Positions 10,592 to 21,899 of a DNA stretch of 64,000 bases are shown one piece after another. Source of the stretch: Prunus persica (lineage: Eukaryota > Streptophyta > Magnoliopsida > Rosales > Rosaceae); the NCBI RefSeq assembly GCF_000346465.2, contig NC_034016.1, positions 843,481 through 907,480 on the forward strand, given 5' to 3'. Every line of letters begins with the position of its first letter. Positions within the stretch are counted from its first letter, which is position 1. Under the pieces are notes generated by a model. That model was not told the origin of the DNA. It did no database searches and worked only from the letters and a program-made list of their open reading frames with translations. The position numbers and the translations under genes were made by a program.

Positions 10592-11842
10592 TATAGGGGC
10601 TTTTTTCTTTCGATAGCTACAAATGGGCTGGGCTGCCATAAAGAGCAAATGGATGAACTTATCCCCTGTATATGAGTTCGAAGATCAAGCCCCAAAAATG
10701 CTTCCAAAGGACAGAGATGCCTTAGGAAACATCTTTGTTACGTTCGCCAACAAAAATAACAACAACTTGCAGATAGATTTTCTAGCTTGGCATGAAAGGC
10801 TTGTGGCATGGAAGCAAAATTGACATGAGTTTAGCACTGAAGAGAAAGCTATGCGCTCTTGGGGGAAAATGGATGAATAGAGCACGAATTTGCTGGGTTT
10901 TGCAGGTGAGAGAGGAAGCTTGCTCTCTGGATGTGGTCGTTTTAGCTAATGATGAAGTAGTGGGTGTGCTGGGTAGTTTCTAGCAGCTCGACGAAAACTC
11001 TATCAAGCTTTGGACAAGTTTACCAAAAGGGAAAATGGGAAGAGATGGAAGGATGGGGCTCGAAATTGCAGAGGTTTCAGAGGTGAGAGATAAAGCTTGT
11101 TCTCCAGATGTGTGTTCAGATGATGGGTAGGAAATGCCTCTTTTATAAGCGCAGGAAGCTATTCTTTTCCAAGAAACCCTATTGGTTTCTATCCAATTTG
11201 GCCAAGCTTTTCCTTTCCTTTCTTCTCCCTTCCTTTGAATTATCTTATAATGGTAAAAATCCCCTTTGCCCAATCTCACAAAATCAGGATTTTTGGGAGC
11301 TCAATGCTCTTCCCTCAGCTGCCTCAGTGGAGAACTCCCATTTTCAACCATCTTTCTTCCTTCTTTTCTCCCCTCTTCTATGGCTAGATCTAATGGGGTG
11401 AAAGAAATGGGTATGTACACTGGTTTGAAGGGTGTTTTGCTCAAGTATCCCTTGATTTTTTGGATGTTTTTGCTTGAAACTTATTCCCCCCATGTGCTGG
11501 AGCCTCCCAGCAACTTACACACATGGATATTTTGGCTTTCATCGTGGCTTTTGTTTTTCAGCTTGGTGCTGGAGATTTACATATATTTTCTTGCTTGGGC
11601 CTTCTAGGACAATAAGTTGGTTTATCAAGGAAATTGGCTAACTTCATCAATTGTTGAGCTATTTTGGTTGGGTTAATTGGCTACTTTGGTTGAGGTAATG
11701 GGCTATTTTCTCTTTTTTGTGCTCACCCACATATTTGGGCATAAGAAATAGGCTTGAGTTCCGAAGCTCTCAAGCAACCCTGAACTTCCATTTCTCGACC
11801 CATCAATAGGCCTCATGTCAATTTATTACCATCCATACTAGG

Positions 11843-14762
11843 TGACAGGACCCGATCCCAATTCCACTTTGGAATTCGAACTAAGTCCTGTGCGTGTCCG
11901 ACACCTGGAGAATGTTGGGCACAAATGACCTTTTTACCCTTCCTATTACAATTACTAATAAAACTTCCCTTAGACTCCTGCGGAAAATTCGGCAGAGTCT
12001 CCCCTGTATTTTGTCTAAACCCAAAATCTTCCACCTGTTAAACAAGCAAATAATTTTCCACCAACTGCCAGAATAAAATAACCAAGCAAACACCAGATCA
12101 AGTTTCCCACTAAAACGAGATATCAGAGAATTTTCTACTAATTTACAAGATTTCAAGAACTTTTACAATAAAATCCTACGTTTCTTGGTGGTGCGGAGGC
12201 TAGGAGTGGCCCGGTGGTGGATGCCTGCGCACTTCTACAGCCTGGGGGCGAAAAACAAGTTTGAAAATGTGAGTGGACAAAAAATAATGTTCTTGAAATC
12301 AGTTTATAATCATAATAACCCCCATGGTAAAAATAACTTGCTAAATAAGGCTAAAGTTCAACTGTGTTTATATATAAATGTATGTATATAAATTCGTAAA
12401 ACTGAACAATTATATGGAGATATAAAACATGCACGAACATTGAGGAAACTGATATAAAATGACTGAAAGCAATAGCTGTATAAAAGTACTCAAATTCCTT
12501 TAAACTACCACCTACATGTACCCCTGAAAATCCGTCAATTCCCCTAGCAAGTCTCGGGCGTCACGCAGGCTACCCGAGCCGCAAACTGGCGAAATCAGGG
12601 GACTATGGTCAGCCTGATCCGCCGGCAGGTCCCGATGACACCAAGGTTACTCGAGCCGCTCTGGCAAGATACAGGGGACCATGGTCAGCCTGGTCCGCAA
12701 TCCTGGCAGGTCTCGGGGACACAGAGTCAGCCGAGCCGCAATCCTGGCAGGTCTCGGGACACCAAGTCTGCCGAGCCGCAAATCCTGGCAGGTCTCGGAG
12801 ACACAGAGTCAGCCGAGCCGCAATCCTGGCAGGTCTCGGGACACCAAGTCTGCCGAGCCGCAAATCCTGGCAGGTCTCGGGGACACAGAGTAAGCCGAGC
12901 TGCAAATCCTGGCACTCACAGTCCGAGCGTCCCCGAAACTCTTGAGGCAATGTCAAGTGCACTGACAGAACTGTAAACAGACTGGATGTCCGTAGACATC
13001 GGTCCGTCTGAGGGTAATCACCAAAAACAAGCGGGTACATGGTGGTTCTAATTTAGAAAAATGTGATAATTATCCGAAATCTAATAAATCTGAGCTAAGT
13101 TACTATTTCTGTATCAAAGATCTCAAGTCTGCTGCTCAACTAAGTATTATGAAAATAAAGATATTTCACGATGCAGTTCATGCTCAGAAAATATGTAATA
13201 ACACTTATTCAAGATCAAATATAAAATTTAATTATAAATATCAATTAGAAAAGAAAAGTCCACTCACTGCTGGTCCGAGCTAGCTGGACCCTTTGAAGGT
13301 CCCTCCTGTGGTTCTGCCGGTCCTCTGGTGCCTTATTACCCATAAAGATTAAATTAATAAAACTGCTCAAAAAAAAAGAATTAAATTAAACACCCTGCCC
13401 CCGGCTCCTAGAAATGCGTGTACTCATTTTAAAGTCACTCCTATGCCCACTTTAGCCTTTCAGACAATTAGAACGGTCTTGAAGGACCTGAAGCTGTTCT
13501 AAGCGATAAACTGTCAGACCGGTCGATCCGGAACCTCGTGGGGTCCACGATCTCCGATGGCCAATCTGGGATTCTGTAAAGGTTCCTTACAGAGAAAGAC
13601 CCATGTCCTGCGAGTTTGGTCCGAAACGGACGGTCGGATTAGCCCAAATTGCATTATCGCTTAAAATCCAAACTCTAGCCCCAGGGTTCGCGATTTCGGA
13701 GTATCCGGGACTCCGATTCGCAATCCGTCTAATCCTACACGATCCCGAAATCATGTAGAACGACAAATCTGAATTTGGGTGCGATCCAACGGCTCGACGA
13801 CACTGCACCCAAGGATCGCGCAATATGGAAAATCTGTTCGGGGCTCAAACGGACTCCAAATCGAGATCCGCAAAATCTTACGCGCTCGTGACAACACCAG
13901 GATCGCAAAACTACTCAGAGTCGCTTCACTACCCTCACCCACGCGCCGCCACACGTGCGGGCAGTTTGGGTGTCCAAAGCGATACCGGGTTGCCGGAAAA
14001 ACTCGAAACCAAGACTCCAATCTCCTATCCTAGGTAAAACACCCCATTTGGAGTCACTTTTGTTCTTGGACATACCCCAAAAAGTGGCCGAAAATGGCCG
14101 ATCACGGCGGCCGAAGTTCGGCCGATTCTCAATTCGAAAATCGAGTGATCTAGAGGTAAAATAGATCAAAACCCAGCCAACCATCAGTTAGAGCATGAAA
14201 AATAGCTGAGAAACCATACCTTACTCGAACGATTTGGTTGAGAAACGAAGGAGATCGAGGAGCTTGAAGTTTCGACTGAAAACCGACGGTTTTCGCCAGT
14301 TTTCGGCGAACTCCGGGCGGTGCCGAGGCTGAGACCGGTCGGGAAAGGACGGCGGCGGCGAGGCGGTTCCAACCGTACCGGTGCCGTAGATCGGCTCGGG
14401 CTGTGGCGTCGGCTGGAGGAGCTGGAAGGCGCGGGGTCGCTGGCGCACGGGAGGAGAGAGAGGAGAGAGAACTGAGGAGAAAGAGGGGAGAAAGGGATAA
14501 AAATCTGACTTTTTGTCCAAATTACCATTTTGCCCTTCGCGGTATTTTGACCGTATTTTCTTCGTTACAACTCCGATTCGAGTCTACTCCGTGTCTATGA
14601 ACTCGTTTCGCCGTGCTCTACGCAACGGCGTAAGCAAAATTGCCAAATTCCTTCTTGTTCAAAATTTAACTTTTTCCCTATTAAATAATGCGAGGGCAAA
14701 ATCGTCTTTTTGATAGAATAAATTAATCCTAATTTTTAGATATTTTGTTTTGGGTTATTACA
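11843..14762 (-). mobile_element. Solo LTR B, gypsy-type, 2920 bp, inserted in the hAT terminal repeat
   Basis: On the minus strand it starts TGTAATAACCC and ends GGGTCCTGTCA. A perfect 5-bp target duplication CTAGG flanks it (11838-11842 and 14763-14767). It belongs to the same family as solo LTR A: same ends, the shared GAATCGGAGTTGTAACGAAG block, GGTATGGTTTCTCAG, GTGAGTGGACTTT and TGTCCACTCACAT blocks. It holds a 41-bp GC-rich minisatellite (12701-12905) where A holds its hairpin array. Open frames such as 12605-12976 and 13751-14184 are by-products of GC-rich repeats. Confidence 0.9.
12701..12905 (-). repeat. 41-bp GC-rich tandem repeat with internal dyads, in solo LTR B
   Basis: Five 41-bp units start with TCCTGGCAGG at 12701, 12742, 12783, 12824 and 12865; two degenerate relatives precede them (12541-12700). 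Within each unit GGTCTCGG and CCGAGCC can pair across a variable loop (ACACAGAGTCAG or ACACCAAGTCTG), so each unit is a potential small hairpin. The two loop types alternate along the array. Confidence 0.88.
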
Positions 14763-15763
14763 CTAGGCCTGTACGGTTACACCAAAAAAATCAAAAATCG
14801 GCCGTTTCCGACCGTTTGTTCCGGGCACTAAACTGCGTTGACCGAAAAGTCAACAGCGGTCCGGTTTTTATTACCCAGCCAAAGGATCTCGGACACAAAA
14901 CCGGTATCAAATTTCCCTAAACCGTCGGTTATCAACCAAACCGATATATATATTATTTATTAATTATTATTTAAATTACACGTGTCAGCATTTGATTGGT
15001 TATAATGGAGAGTTCTATGGGATTATACTAGAACCGGCTATACAGAATCACTCGAACTCTCTTCTTTGCTAAACCCTTCGATCTCTCTCTCATTTTCAGC
15101 TCATTTTAGCCAAACCCTTCGAACCTCTCTTCTCCGGTCGTTCTCTTCTCTCCTCTGTTTCGATCCGGCGACATCTTCGCCTCTGTGTTGACAAGGTCTT
15201 CACCTCCTCTTGTTCTCGTCTCTCCTCTCCTCCGATCCGATATTTGGTAAGAAAAAAAAATTGGATTGCCTATCTGTCTCTGTCTCTCTCTCTCTATCTT
15301 TTTTTCTCTTCTTTTTTCTCTCCTCTTTCTTATCGCCTCTCTCTTTCTCTCCTTATGTTTCTATAATTGCTAATTTGTTAGTTTGTAAAGTATGAAATTA
15401 ATTAGGGTTTTATTTAGGGTTTTATGTAGGGTTTGTTTAGGATATGAATTAAGGATTTTTGAATATGGGCTTTGTTAATTGGGGGTTTCGATGATTAGGG
15501 TTTATGTTAGAGTTTTTAGAGGGTTCTGTAATCTGCATTGGGGTTTTATTTTGTTTGGTACTTACTGTTTCTGTTAATTATGGACAGAGTCCTGCTGCTG
15601 CTTTTTGTGTTGCTGTGAGCTGCTGCTGCAGGTTTTGTGCCAAAGCTTAAATTGATGTATAAATCAAAATCACAATTGTTGCATAATTTGACATTGAATG
15701 AATTTGTTTTTGTTTCGATTTGAAGCTGCTGGTGTTTTTTTCATTTATTTGTTTTCTGTTTTT

Positions 15764-15987
15764 GTAGCTGCCGGTTGGTTAGGTTTTGTATGCATATATT
15801 GATGTGAGAACATGTTGTTGTAGCTGCTGGTTGGTTAGGTTTTGTATGAATATAGTGGTGTGAGAACATGTTGTTGTAGCTGCTGGTTGATTAGGTTTTG
15901 TGTGAATATATTGGTGTGTTTTTATGTTTTTGTAGTTGCTGGTTGGTTAGGTTGTTATTGTGTTTTCTATGTGTAGTCTGTTGGTTG
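15764..15987 (+). repeat. 56-bp tandem repeat in the hAT leader region
   Basis: GTAGCTGCTGGTTGGTTAGG-type units start at 15764, 15820, 15876 and 15932 (period 56) with a shortened fifth copy near 15973. The array lies between a CT-rich leader (15050-15360) and the transposase start at 16042, probably in a leader intron. Confidence 0.85.
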
Positions 15988-16041
15988 GTTAGGTTGTGTG
16001 TGATTGTTTTTCGTTATGGTGTCTTTTGTTTTTAGGATAAG

Positions 16042-18115
16042 ATGGAGTCTAGCCAATCCAACACTAATGCCTCAGGAAGTGCACCTTCCATTCAACCCCA
16101 AACAGAATCCCAAACCCAATCAGAAATAGAAACAGAAACAGAAACCCAATCACAAGTAGACTCAGGTATTAGGGGAGGGAAGAGGAAACCTCCAAAATCT
16201 GTGGTGTGGCAACACTGCAAGAAGGTCCACAAGAAAGATGATAATGGTATCGATAAGGTACTTGCAGTTTGTAACTATTGCAAATTAGAGATGCCGTGTG
16301 ATTCTAGGAAAAATGGGACAACCGGTATAAGAAATCACCTAGAGAAGAGATGCAAGCTCTCTCTTCTTTTTTAGAGTGGAGATAGAACTCAATCGATCTT
16401 GACAAATGTCACTATGGGCGATCAAACTCAATTGGTTCCCCACACATTTAATCAACAAAGGTGTGAAGCCAAATGTGTGAAGTATGTCATAAGGGATGAG
16501 ATCCTCTTTAGGCATGTTGAGGGTGGAGGGTTTAAGGAGTTTGTGTATGAGTTAAACCCTAAGTTCAAGATCCCTAATAGGCAAAAGATAGCTGCTAGAG
16601 TTTAGGATTTGTTTTTAGTTGAGAAGGCCAAGATAATGAGTGTGATAGGTAATCACAGGGTAAGTATCACAACTGATACTTGGACTACAATCCAAACATC
16701 AACTACATGGTAGTCACAGCCCATTTCATAGACAGTGAGTGGAATTTGCATAAAAGGATTATCAATTTCACAAAGATCACCAGTCACAAGGGTATTGACA
16801 TAGGCAAGACTTTATGTGCATGCTTGAATGCTTGAGGGATTGAAAAATTGTTTAGCATTACGGTTGACAATGCTTCAGCAAATGATGGGGCGGTTGTGTA
16901 TGTGGGAAATAGGATGAAGGATTTCAATAACCTTTTGCTTGATGGGAAGTATTTGCACTTGAGGTGTGCATGTCATATCCTTAACTTGATTGTTAAGGAT
17001 GGGTTGAAGGAGCTTCGTAGCTCAATCGATGGGATAAGGAATTGTGTAAAATATATTCACTCATCCCCATCAAGGTTAGATTCTTTTAGGGACCATGCCT
17101 TGGAGATGAGGATGAATGGGATGGCAAATGTGCCAATAGATGTGGTGACAATGTGGATTTCAACTTATAAAATGCTTGATTGTGCTTTCAAGTACAAGAT
17201 ATTGTTCAATAGGATGGCGGCGGAAAATGTAGCTTTTCAAGCTTACGTTGAGGAGACAGATAAGGATGGGATGAAGAGAGTGGGTCTTCCGAGTAATGAA
17301 GATTGGGAGAAGTCAATCTCATTTGTTCACTTTCTTAAGAAATTCTATGACACAACCTTGAAACTAAGTGCAACCAAAACGGTTACATCCAATATAATTT
17401 TCCATGAATTGGTTAGTTTACAAGTTGAGATTGAACTCAAAATGAGTGATCCTAGAGATCCGGTCTTGCGAAGGGTGGCTTCATCAATGAAGAAGAAGTT
17501 TGACAAGTATTGGGGGAGATTTGAAAGTGTGAACAAGATGATTTTTGTAGCATTTGTGCTAGACCCAAGATTTAAACTTCAAATGCTTAAGATAAGCTTC
17601 CAAAATCTCAAGGCCGAAGAAAACAAGATAGATGAGGTTGTGCGTGAAGTGAGAACATGCTTGTTCAATTTGTATAATGAGTATAGAGGGGCGGATGGCT
17701 TAGTAAGCCAACAAATGAATGAAGGTGAAGATGAGAATGTTGGAAATGATCTTGAAGGCTATGATGTGTTCAAACCAAAATGTTTCAACAACTTGTGCAA
17801 CAAAGGAAGGAGGAACAACTTGTGGAAATATCCAATGAAGTGGATAAATACTTGACCGACCCTTTTGAAAGCCCTTTTACCAAAGGTTTCAAACTCTTGA
17901 ATTGGTGGAAAGGCAATGAGAGTAGATATCCAATTCTTTCAAAGATTGCCAAGGATATCTTTGCAATCCCAATCTCAACCGTTGCTAGTGAGAATGCCTT
18001 TAGCCTAGGCAAGAGGATTGTTGATCCTTTTAGAAGTTCATTGACACCTAAAATGGTAGAGGCATTAGTGTGTACTAGTGATTGGCTTAGGGCGGATGAG
18101 TTTTGTTTCTACTAG
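16042..18115 (+). pseudogene. hAT transposase with N-terminal BED zinc finger, decayed
   Basis: The ATG at 16042 opens a Ser/Gln/Thr-rich leader followed by a BED zinc finger (VWQHC..., CNYC..., GIRNHLEKRC) ending near 16365. After stops and frame changes (16374-16850) the catalytic core continues at about 16848-17855 with TVDNASANDG and CACHILNLIVKDGL, and LDPRFKLQ near 17560. A frame change near 17780 leads to the C-terminal hAT dimerisation domain (17835-18115: ILSKIAKDIFAIPISTVASE, then KMVEALVC). In a working element one protein would bind the inverted repeats and catalyse excision and integration. At least three breaks make this copy non-functional; it resembles ricesleeper-type hAT proteins. 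Confidence 0.88.
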
Positions 18116-19206
18116 GAATGAACGGATGAAGAGCTTGCATTCTAGAAAGAACTTGAAGCACTTAAAGCAAGTAAGAGATAATCTACTATTTTGTTTTAAA
18201 TAAATTATATTTCTATCTTCTTTTTTTAACATTCATGTTTGTTTTTTCAACATAATTTACTTGTTTTACTTGTTTTTTTACTAGATGTGGCCGGTACTCG
18301 AACTTCTACAACACTACCTCCTCGATTTGATTCCACATCATCATTACCTACTATTTGAGTTGTGAGAGACACCATGGTTTGTTTTGTTCCACAAACTTTG
18401 TTGTAACAATTTAAGTTTTCATTGCACATTTCATATTTGTGTTGTAATTATTTTAAATATTCTCATTGCACTTCATTAATCATTTCATATTTGGGTTGTA
18501 ATTTAATTTTAAATACGTTTTCATTGCACTTAATTTTCTATTTGAGTTGTAACTTTTTAATAAGTTTTCATTGCACTTCAATTTGTATTTGAAAGTTGTA
18601 GCTTCTTTTCTTATTAAGTTTTACTTATGTATCATAATTTGATGATAAGATAATATGATATGATGCTTGATAATCAAAAGTTTTGAATGACAAAAGTTAT
18701 GTGGCCTAAAACTAGTATAAACAGAGGCTTGAAAGTTGAAACAAATGGCCTGAAACTGAAAAGGCTTTAACAAATTGAGCAAAATCTGCAAAACAGGGCT
18801 TGAAATCTGCAAAACATGGCAAAATCTGCAAAACAAATTGGGCTTCACGGTAAGCCCACAACCAAACCGAACCGGCCGACATTACGGTTCAACGGCAGTG
18901 CGGTAATCCGCAGCCTGCGGACCAGTTTACGTAGGCAGAATGGCCATTCGAATGGCGTCAGAAGGTACCTGTTGCCATTGATCGGTGTGGTAACCGAATT
19001 GAACAGCACTAATCCATACCACAACCCCCTCAAGTAAGCCCCGTGCATCTTGCGTGGCTTGGGCCCACTTAAGCTTGTAGCGTGGCATGTGTGCAAATTC
19101 ATATGACGAACTTTCGCGTGCCCAAGTCAGGTTTCTTCTCGGTATCACATTCGGCCGGAAATATATTTGGGTAGAACTGTAGATTTTTTTGGGCCTCAAC
19201 AATTCT

Positions 19207-19504
19207 AAAGAAGATCAACGACAATGCTTATGTTGTGGACTTGCCCCCATCCATGAAGATTTCAAGCACTTTCAATGTTGCTGACTTGTATGCATTCTAT
19301 GAAGATGATCCGCTCTATACTGAAGATAACTCGGGGTCGAGTTCTTCCGAAGTGGAAGAAACTGATGTATAACATATGGCAGAGTTGATCGAGGAACATC
19401 TGGACAGGCTTGCACGTTGTAGCACCAACAAAGCCCAATATGTGCAAGTATGGGCCCTGAGCTCAAGATCGGACCCAGGACCTATCGTTTTGAAGAGAAC
19501 GGCA
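19207..19504 (+). pseudogene. 3' end of the gypsy pol gene and 3' internal region
   Basis: The frame interrupted at 10591 resumes here: [15 protein letters not shown], then [15 protein letters not shown], running to a stop near 19371. This is the conserved end of many plant gypsy integrases. About 130 bp of untranslated internal DNA follow up to the 3' LTR. The segment proves that 10592-19201 is an insertion and not the natural end of the element. Confidence 0.85.
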
Positions 19505-19874
19505 TGACAAATACAACTAACTGCTTTTCTATGATGTATGGGCTACTTTAGCCAAATCCTATTGTTTACTTTGACTTTTTAGTGTTTAAAGTTTTTAGAA
19601 TATTTTGTGAAACTTTTATTATTTTCCTTTTTGTTTTATAATTAGCTTTCTTAGCAAGTCTACGGTTTCTCATTAGCTTTCCAAGCAAGTCTTGGGTTTC
19701 TATTGTATAAAAGGAATGCGTTGGAGCATCCTGAGATTATTCATCTTATTTTCATTCATTATATTTGAGGTTTACTCAATTTATTTGGTGGATTCCAGTT
19801 TGTTGGTAGATTCCGACATTGTTACTTGTAGGGTTATCGTTCGAATTCCCTATCCCTTATATCGAGCTGCGTCA
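19505..19874 (+). mobile_element. 3' LTR of the gypsy element, 370 bp
   Basis: It starts TGACAAATAC and ends TGCGTCA, with a TATA box TATAAAAG at 19706-19713. Its length equals that of the inverted copy at 5584-5953. The five bases after it are AAATC (19875-19879), one mismatch from AGATC (5579-5583) outside the inverted LTR. An open frame starting at 19692 crosses the LTR end and is not a gene. Confidence 0.88.
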
Positions 19875-20081
19875 AAATCTAACCAATATTTTGTTTCCAA
19901 TCTTAGGTCAACATTAAAGATAAACAGAAAACTGATCCCAAAAAAACATAGGATTCAACATCTAACTCATAAAATCAAGACAACAACCATCAAAAGAACT
20001 CAATATTTAACAATAAAATTGAAAACAAAAATGTTTATGGGATTAATTTTAACATTGTTTAAGCGAAATCAAAAGCCAAAC

Positions 20082-20522
20082 TATTTGTTTGGGAGAAGAT
20101 GTTTATGAAATGGTTGGCTTAGTGTTTAGGAGAATAGCTTAACTTGGAATGGAAAACTTTTGAAAGAATAACAAAGTAGTTTTATTTGAATGAAGTAGGA
20201 AATGTACAAGGCTTTGGATATAGGACAGCTTGTAATTTTCAGCTTGATTACTTGAGTGGGCTGCATGCATATTTATACTTGTGCTAACCGAATATCTAAG
20301 TCGGCCATTTACTAGGACAAGTCAGTTGCATAGTAATCGACTTATCTAAAGCATTTTTAGCCACCAGTTAGTCCTATAATTCTAGAATTCTCTAGTTACA
20401 ATTACAATAGATAATTATTAGGATGGTTCTAGTAAGAGTCAACCAAGTTTTACTTAGTAATTCTCTTAATTATTTTAGAATTTTCTAGTTTTATCACACT
20501 AGTGTGCATTAATGTTTTAACA
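20082..20522 (-). mobile_element. 3' LTR of the minus-strand copia element
   Basis: Seen on the plus strand it starts TATTTGTTTGGGAG (expected TG, now TA) and ends TGTTTTAACA. CAAAC at 20077-20081 matches CAAAC at 23451-23455, giving the 5-bp target duplication. It shares about 300 bp of close sequence with the right-hand LTR, from TACAAGGCTTTGGATATAGGA to the end. The neighbouring internal bases TTCCTCCTT are the reversed polypurine tract. Confidence 0.8.
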
Positions 20523-21468
20523 TTCCTCCTTAATGCACATTTGTGTTATTCCAAGCATGTTTCGAAGCAGTTTGAATTTAAAGATGTCTGTGATTTGCTC
20601 CTCTGTCTTGCAGTACTTGAGCTCAACTTCTTTGTTTGTTGAGACTTCTCATAAGAAGTGATGCTTGATGGTGATATGCTTTGTCCTGCTGTGGAACACT
20701 GGATTCTTCGCCATTGTTGTAGTAGACTTGTTGTCGCAAAGTATTTCAGTAGCTTCTATTTGATGATTATGCCACAGTATCTTGTTTTCTATTGATGATT
20801 ATGCCACAGTATCTTGTTTTCTTGATTACCATGAAAATATACCAGACCTAATTGTAAATGCAAGCCTGATGTGCTTTTCATGTCATCCACTGATCCAGCC
20901 CAATCACTGTCTGTGTAGCCATATAGTCTGGGATCTGTAGTAGGCTTATACCATATGTCATTCTCAATTGTGTCTTGCAAGTACCTTAATATTCTCTTTA
21001 CTGCTCCATAGTGTATTTGGCTTGGATTTTGCATAAATCTTGATAGTAAGCTTGTCGCATACATGATGTCGGGTCTTGTTATTGTCAAGTATAGTAAGCT
21101 CCCAATAAGACTTCTGTAAACTAATTCATCTGCTTTACTTGATCCATCTTCCTTTCTTAATTTCTCATTGATGATAGTGGAGTAGCCATAGTCTTGCACC
21201 TGTACATCTTGAACTTCTTCAATAGATTCTCATTGTACTTTTTCTGGCATATGAAGATTCCATCTTCTTGATTTATCTCAATGCCTAAAAAGTAGTGCAT
21301 CAACCCAAGGTCACTCATCTCGAATGTTTTCATCATATATTTTTTGAACTCTTGAATTATTTCTTCATTGTTTCCAATGCAGATGAGGTCATCCACATAT
21401 AGAGAGACGATCAAGATATCGGAGTTACCTTGAGTTTTGGTGTAGAGAGTGTTGGAAAATTGGCACAC
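20523..21468 (-). pseudogene. Copia reverse transcriptase C-terminal part and RNase H, decayed
   Basis: The minus-strand frame 21468-21157 reads the copia RT motif SLYVDDLICIGN and FEMSDLGLMHYFLGIEI. It continues at 21199-20789 with [20 protein letters not shown] and [13 protein letters not shown], the start of RNase H. The end of RNase H (LCDNKSTT..., RTKHI) lies at about 20740-20590. A 32-bp tandem duplication (20761-20792 and 20793-20823) and several stops break it. The N-terminal part of RT, integrase and protease are missing. Confidence 0.85.
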
Positions 21469-21899
21469 CTAGAGATGCAAGTTTCGCGAGGAAAAGCGAC
21501 CGGTCGACTTCAAGCTTGTCGACCAGTCGTTTTGAAGAAGAAAGAAAGACTTGAGAAATCACCAAAATGCTATCGGTCGACCTTTACCTAGCGACCGATC
21601 TTTTTAAGGTAGAGAGCACACAATGCTTACTGCTTCAAAGCATCAGGTTGAATCTTCCCCAGCGACCAGTCGCTTTGCCGTGCTGTTTCATTTTTTTTTT
21701 CCATTTGTTTTCAAGGCTCTATTACATGTGCTATGTTCTCTACTTAATTGTAAGGACCACCTAAGTCATTTCCCTAATTCTTATTGGATTTATAATCTTC
21801 TCCTCTAGAACTTTCTCCAAATTTCCTTTCCCCTTCTTTAGTTTTCAAAAACCTTAAATTTAGTTTTGACTAAAAGGCGCTTTCAACTGAATTTTCATT
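21469..21899. other. Non-coding segment replacing the middle of the copia element
   Basis: Between RT (upper end 21468) and gag (lower end 21900), where protease, integrase and half of RT should be, about 430 bp do not encode copia protein. They contain repeated CGACCGGTCG-like dyads: 21498-21508/21518-21528, 21572-21579/21592-21599, and GCGACCAGTCGC near 21662. The origin is unknown; it may be an insertion accompanied by a deletion. Confidence 0.6.

Larger units (their letters stand above)
11839..19011 (+). mobile_element. hAT DNA transposon, about 4.25 kb without the LTR nested in it
   Basis: An 8-bp target duplication ATCCATAC flanks it (11831-11838 and 19012-19019), the hallmark of hAT elements. 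The left end reads TAGG (11839-11842), is interrupted by solo LTR B, and continues as CCTGTACGGTTACACC from 14768. The right end, reversed, reads TAGTGCTGTTCAATTCGGTT, so both ends fit a TAGNGCTG-type inverted repeat. Subterminal regions are rich in CGG/CCG (14790-14940 and 18850-18930). It carries a decayed BED/hAT transposase on the plus strand and a 56-bp minisatellite upstream of it. Confidence 0.88.
10592..19201. mobile_element. 8.6 kb composite insertion splitting the gypsy element; outer host insert is 10592-11838 plus 19020-19201
   Basis: ATTCT occurs at 10587-10591 and again at 19202-19206, exactly at the break in the gypsy reading frame (YKIL | [14 protein letters not shown]), so it is a 5-bp target duplication. 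The inserted DNA starts TATAGGGGC and ends CTCAACA. If the first bases were once TG, it is a solo LTR of about 1.43 kb, with a TATA-like TTTTATAAGC near 11141. Small open frames (10623-11607) have no recognisable domain. Its interior was later invaded by the hAT element. Identity as a solo LTR is an inference from the 5-bp duplication and CA end. Confidence 0.7.

Noticed and set aside
10623..11607. Small genes in the outer insert
   Set aside because: Short open frames without recognisable domains inside a TSD-flanked insertion; more likely LTR or unknown-element DNA.
12701..12905. CRISPR-like repeat array
   Set aside because: Units are directly adjacent with no unique spacers, and the sequence is plant LTR DNA.
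12605..12976. Plus- and minus-strand open frames over the 41-bp array
   Set aside because: Repeat period and high GC produce open frames in several phases; the repeated peptides are by-products.
19692..20108. 138-codon open frame
   Set aside because: It starts inside the gypsy 3' LTR and crosses its end into flanking DNA; no protein similarity recognised.
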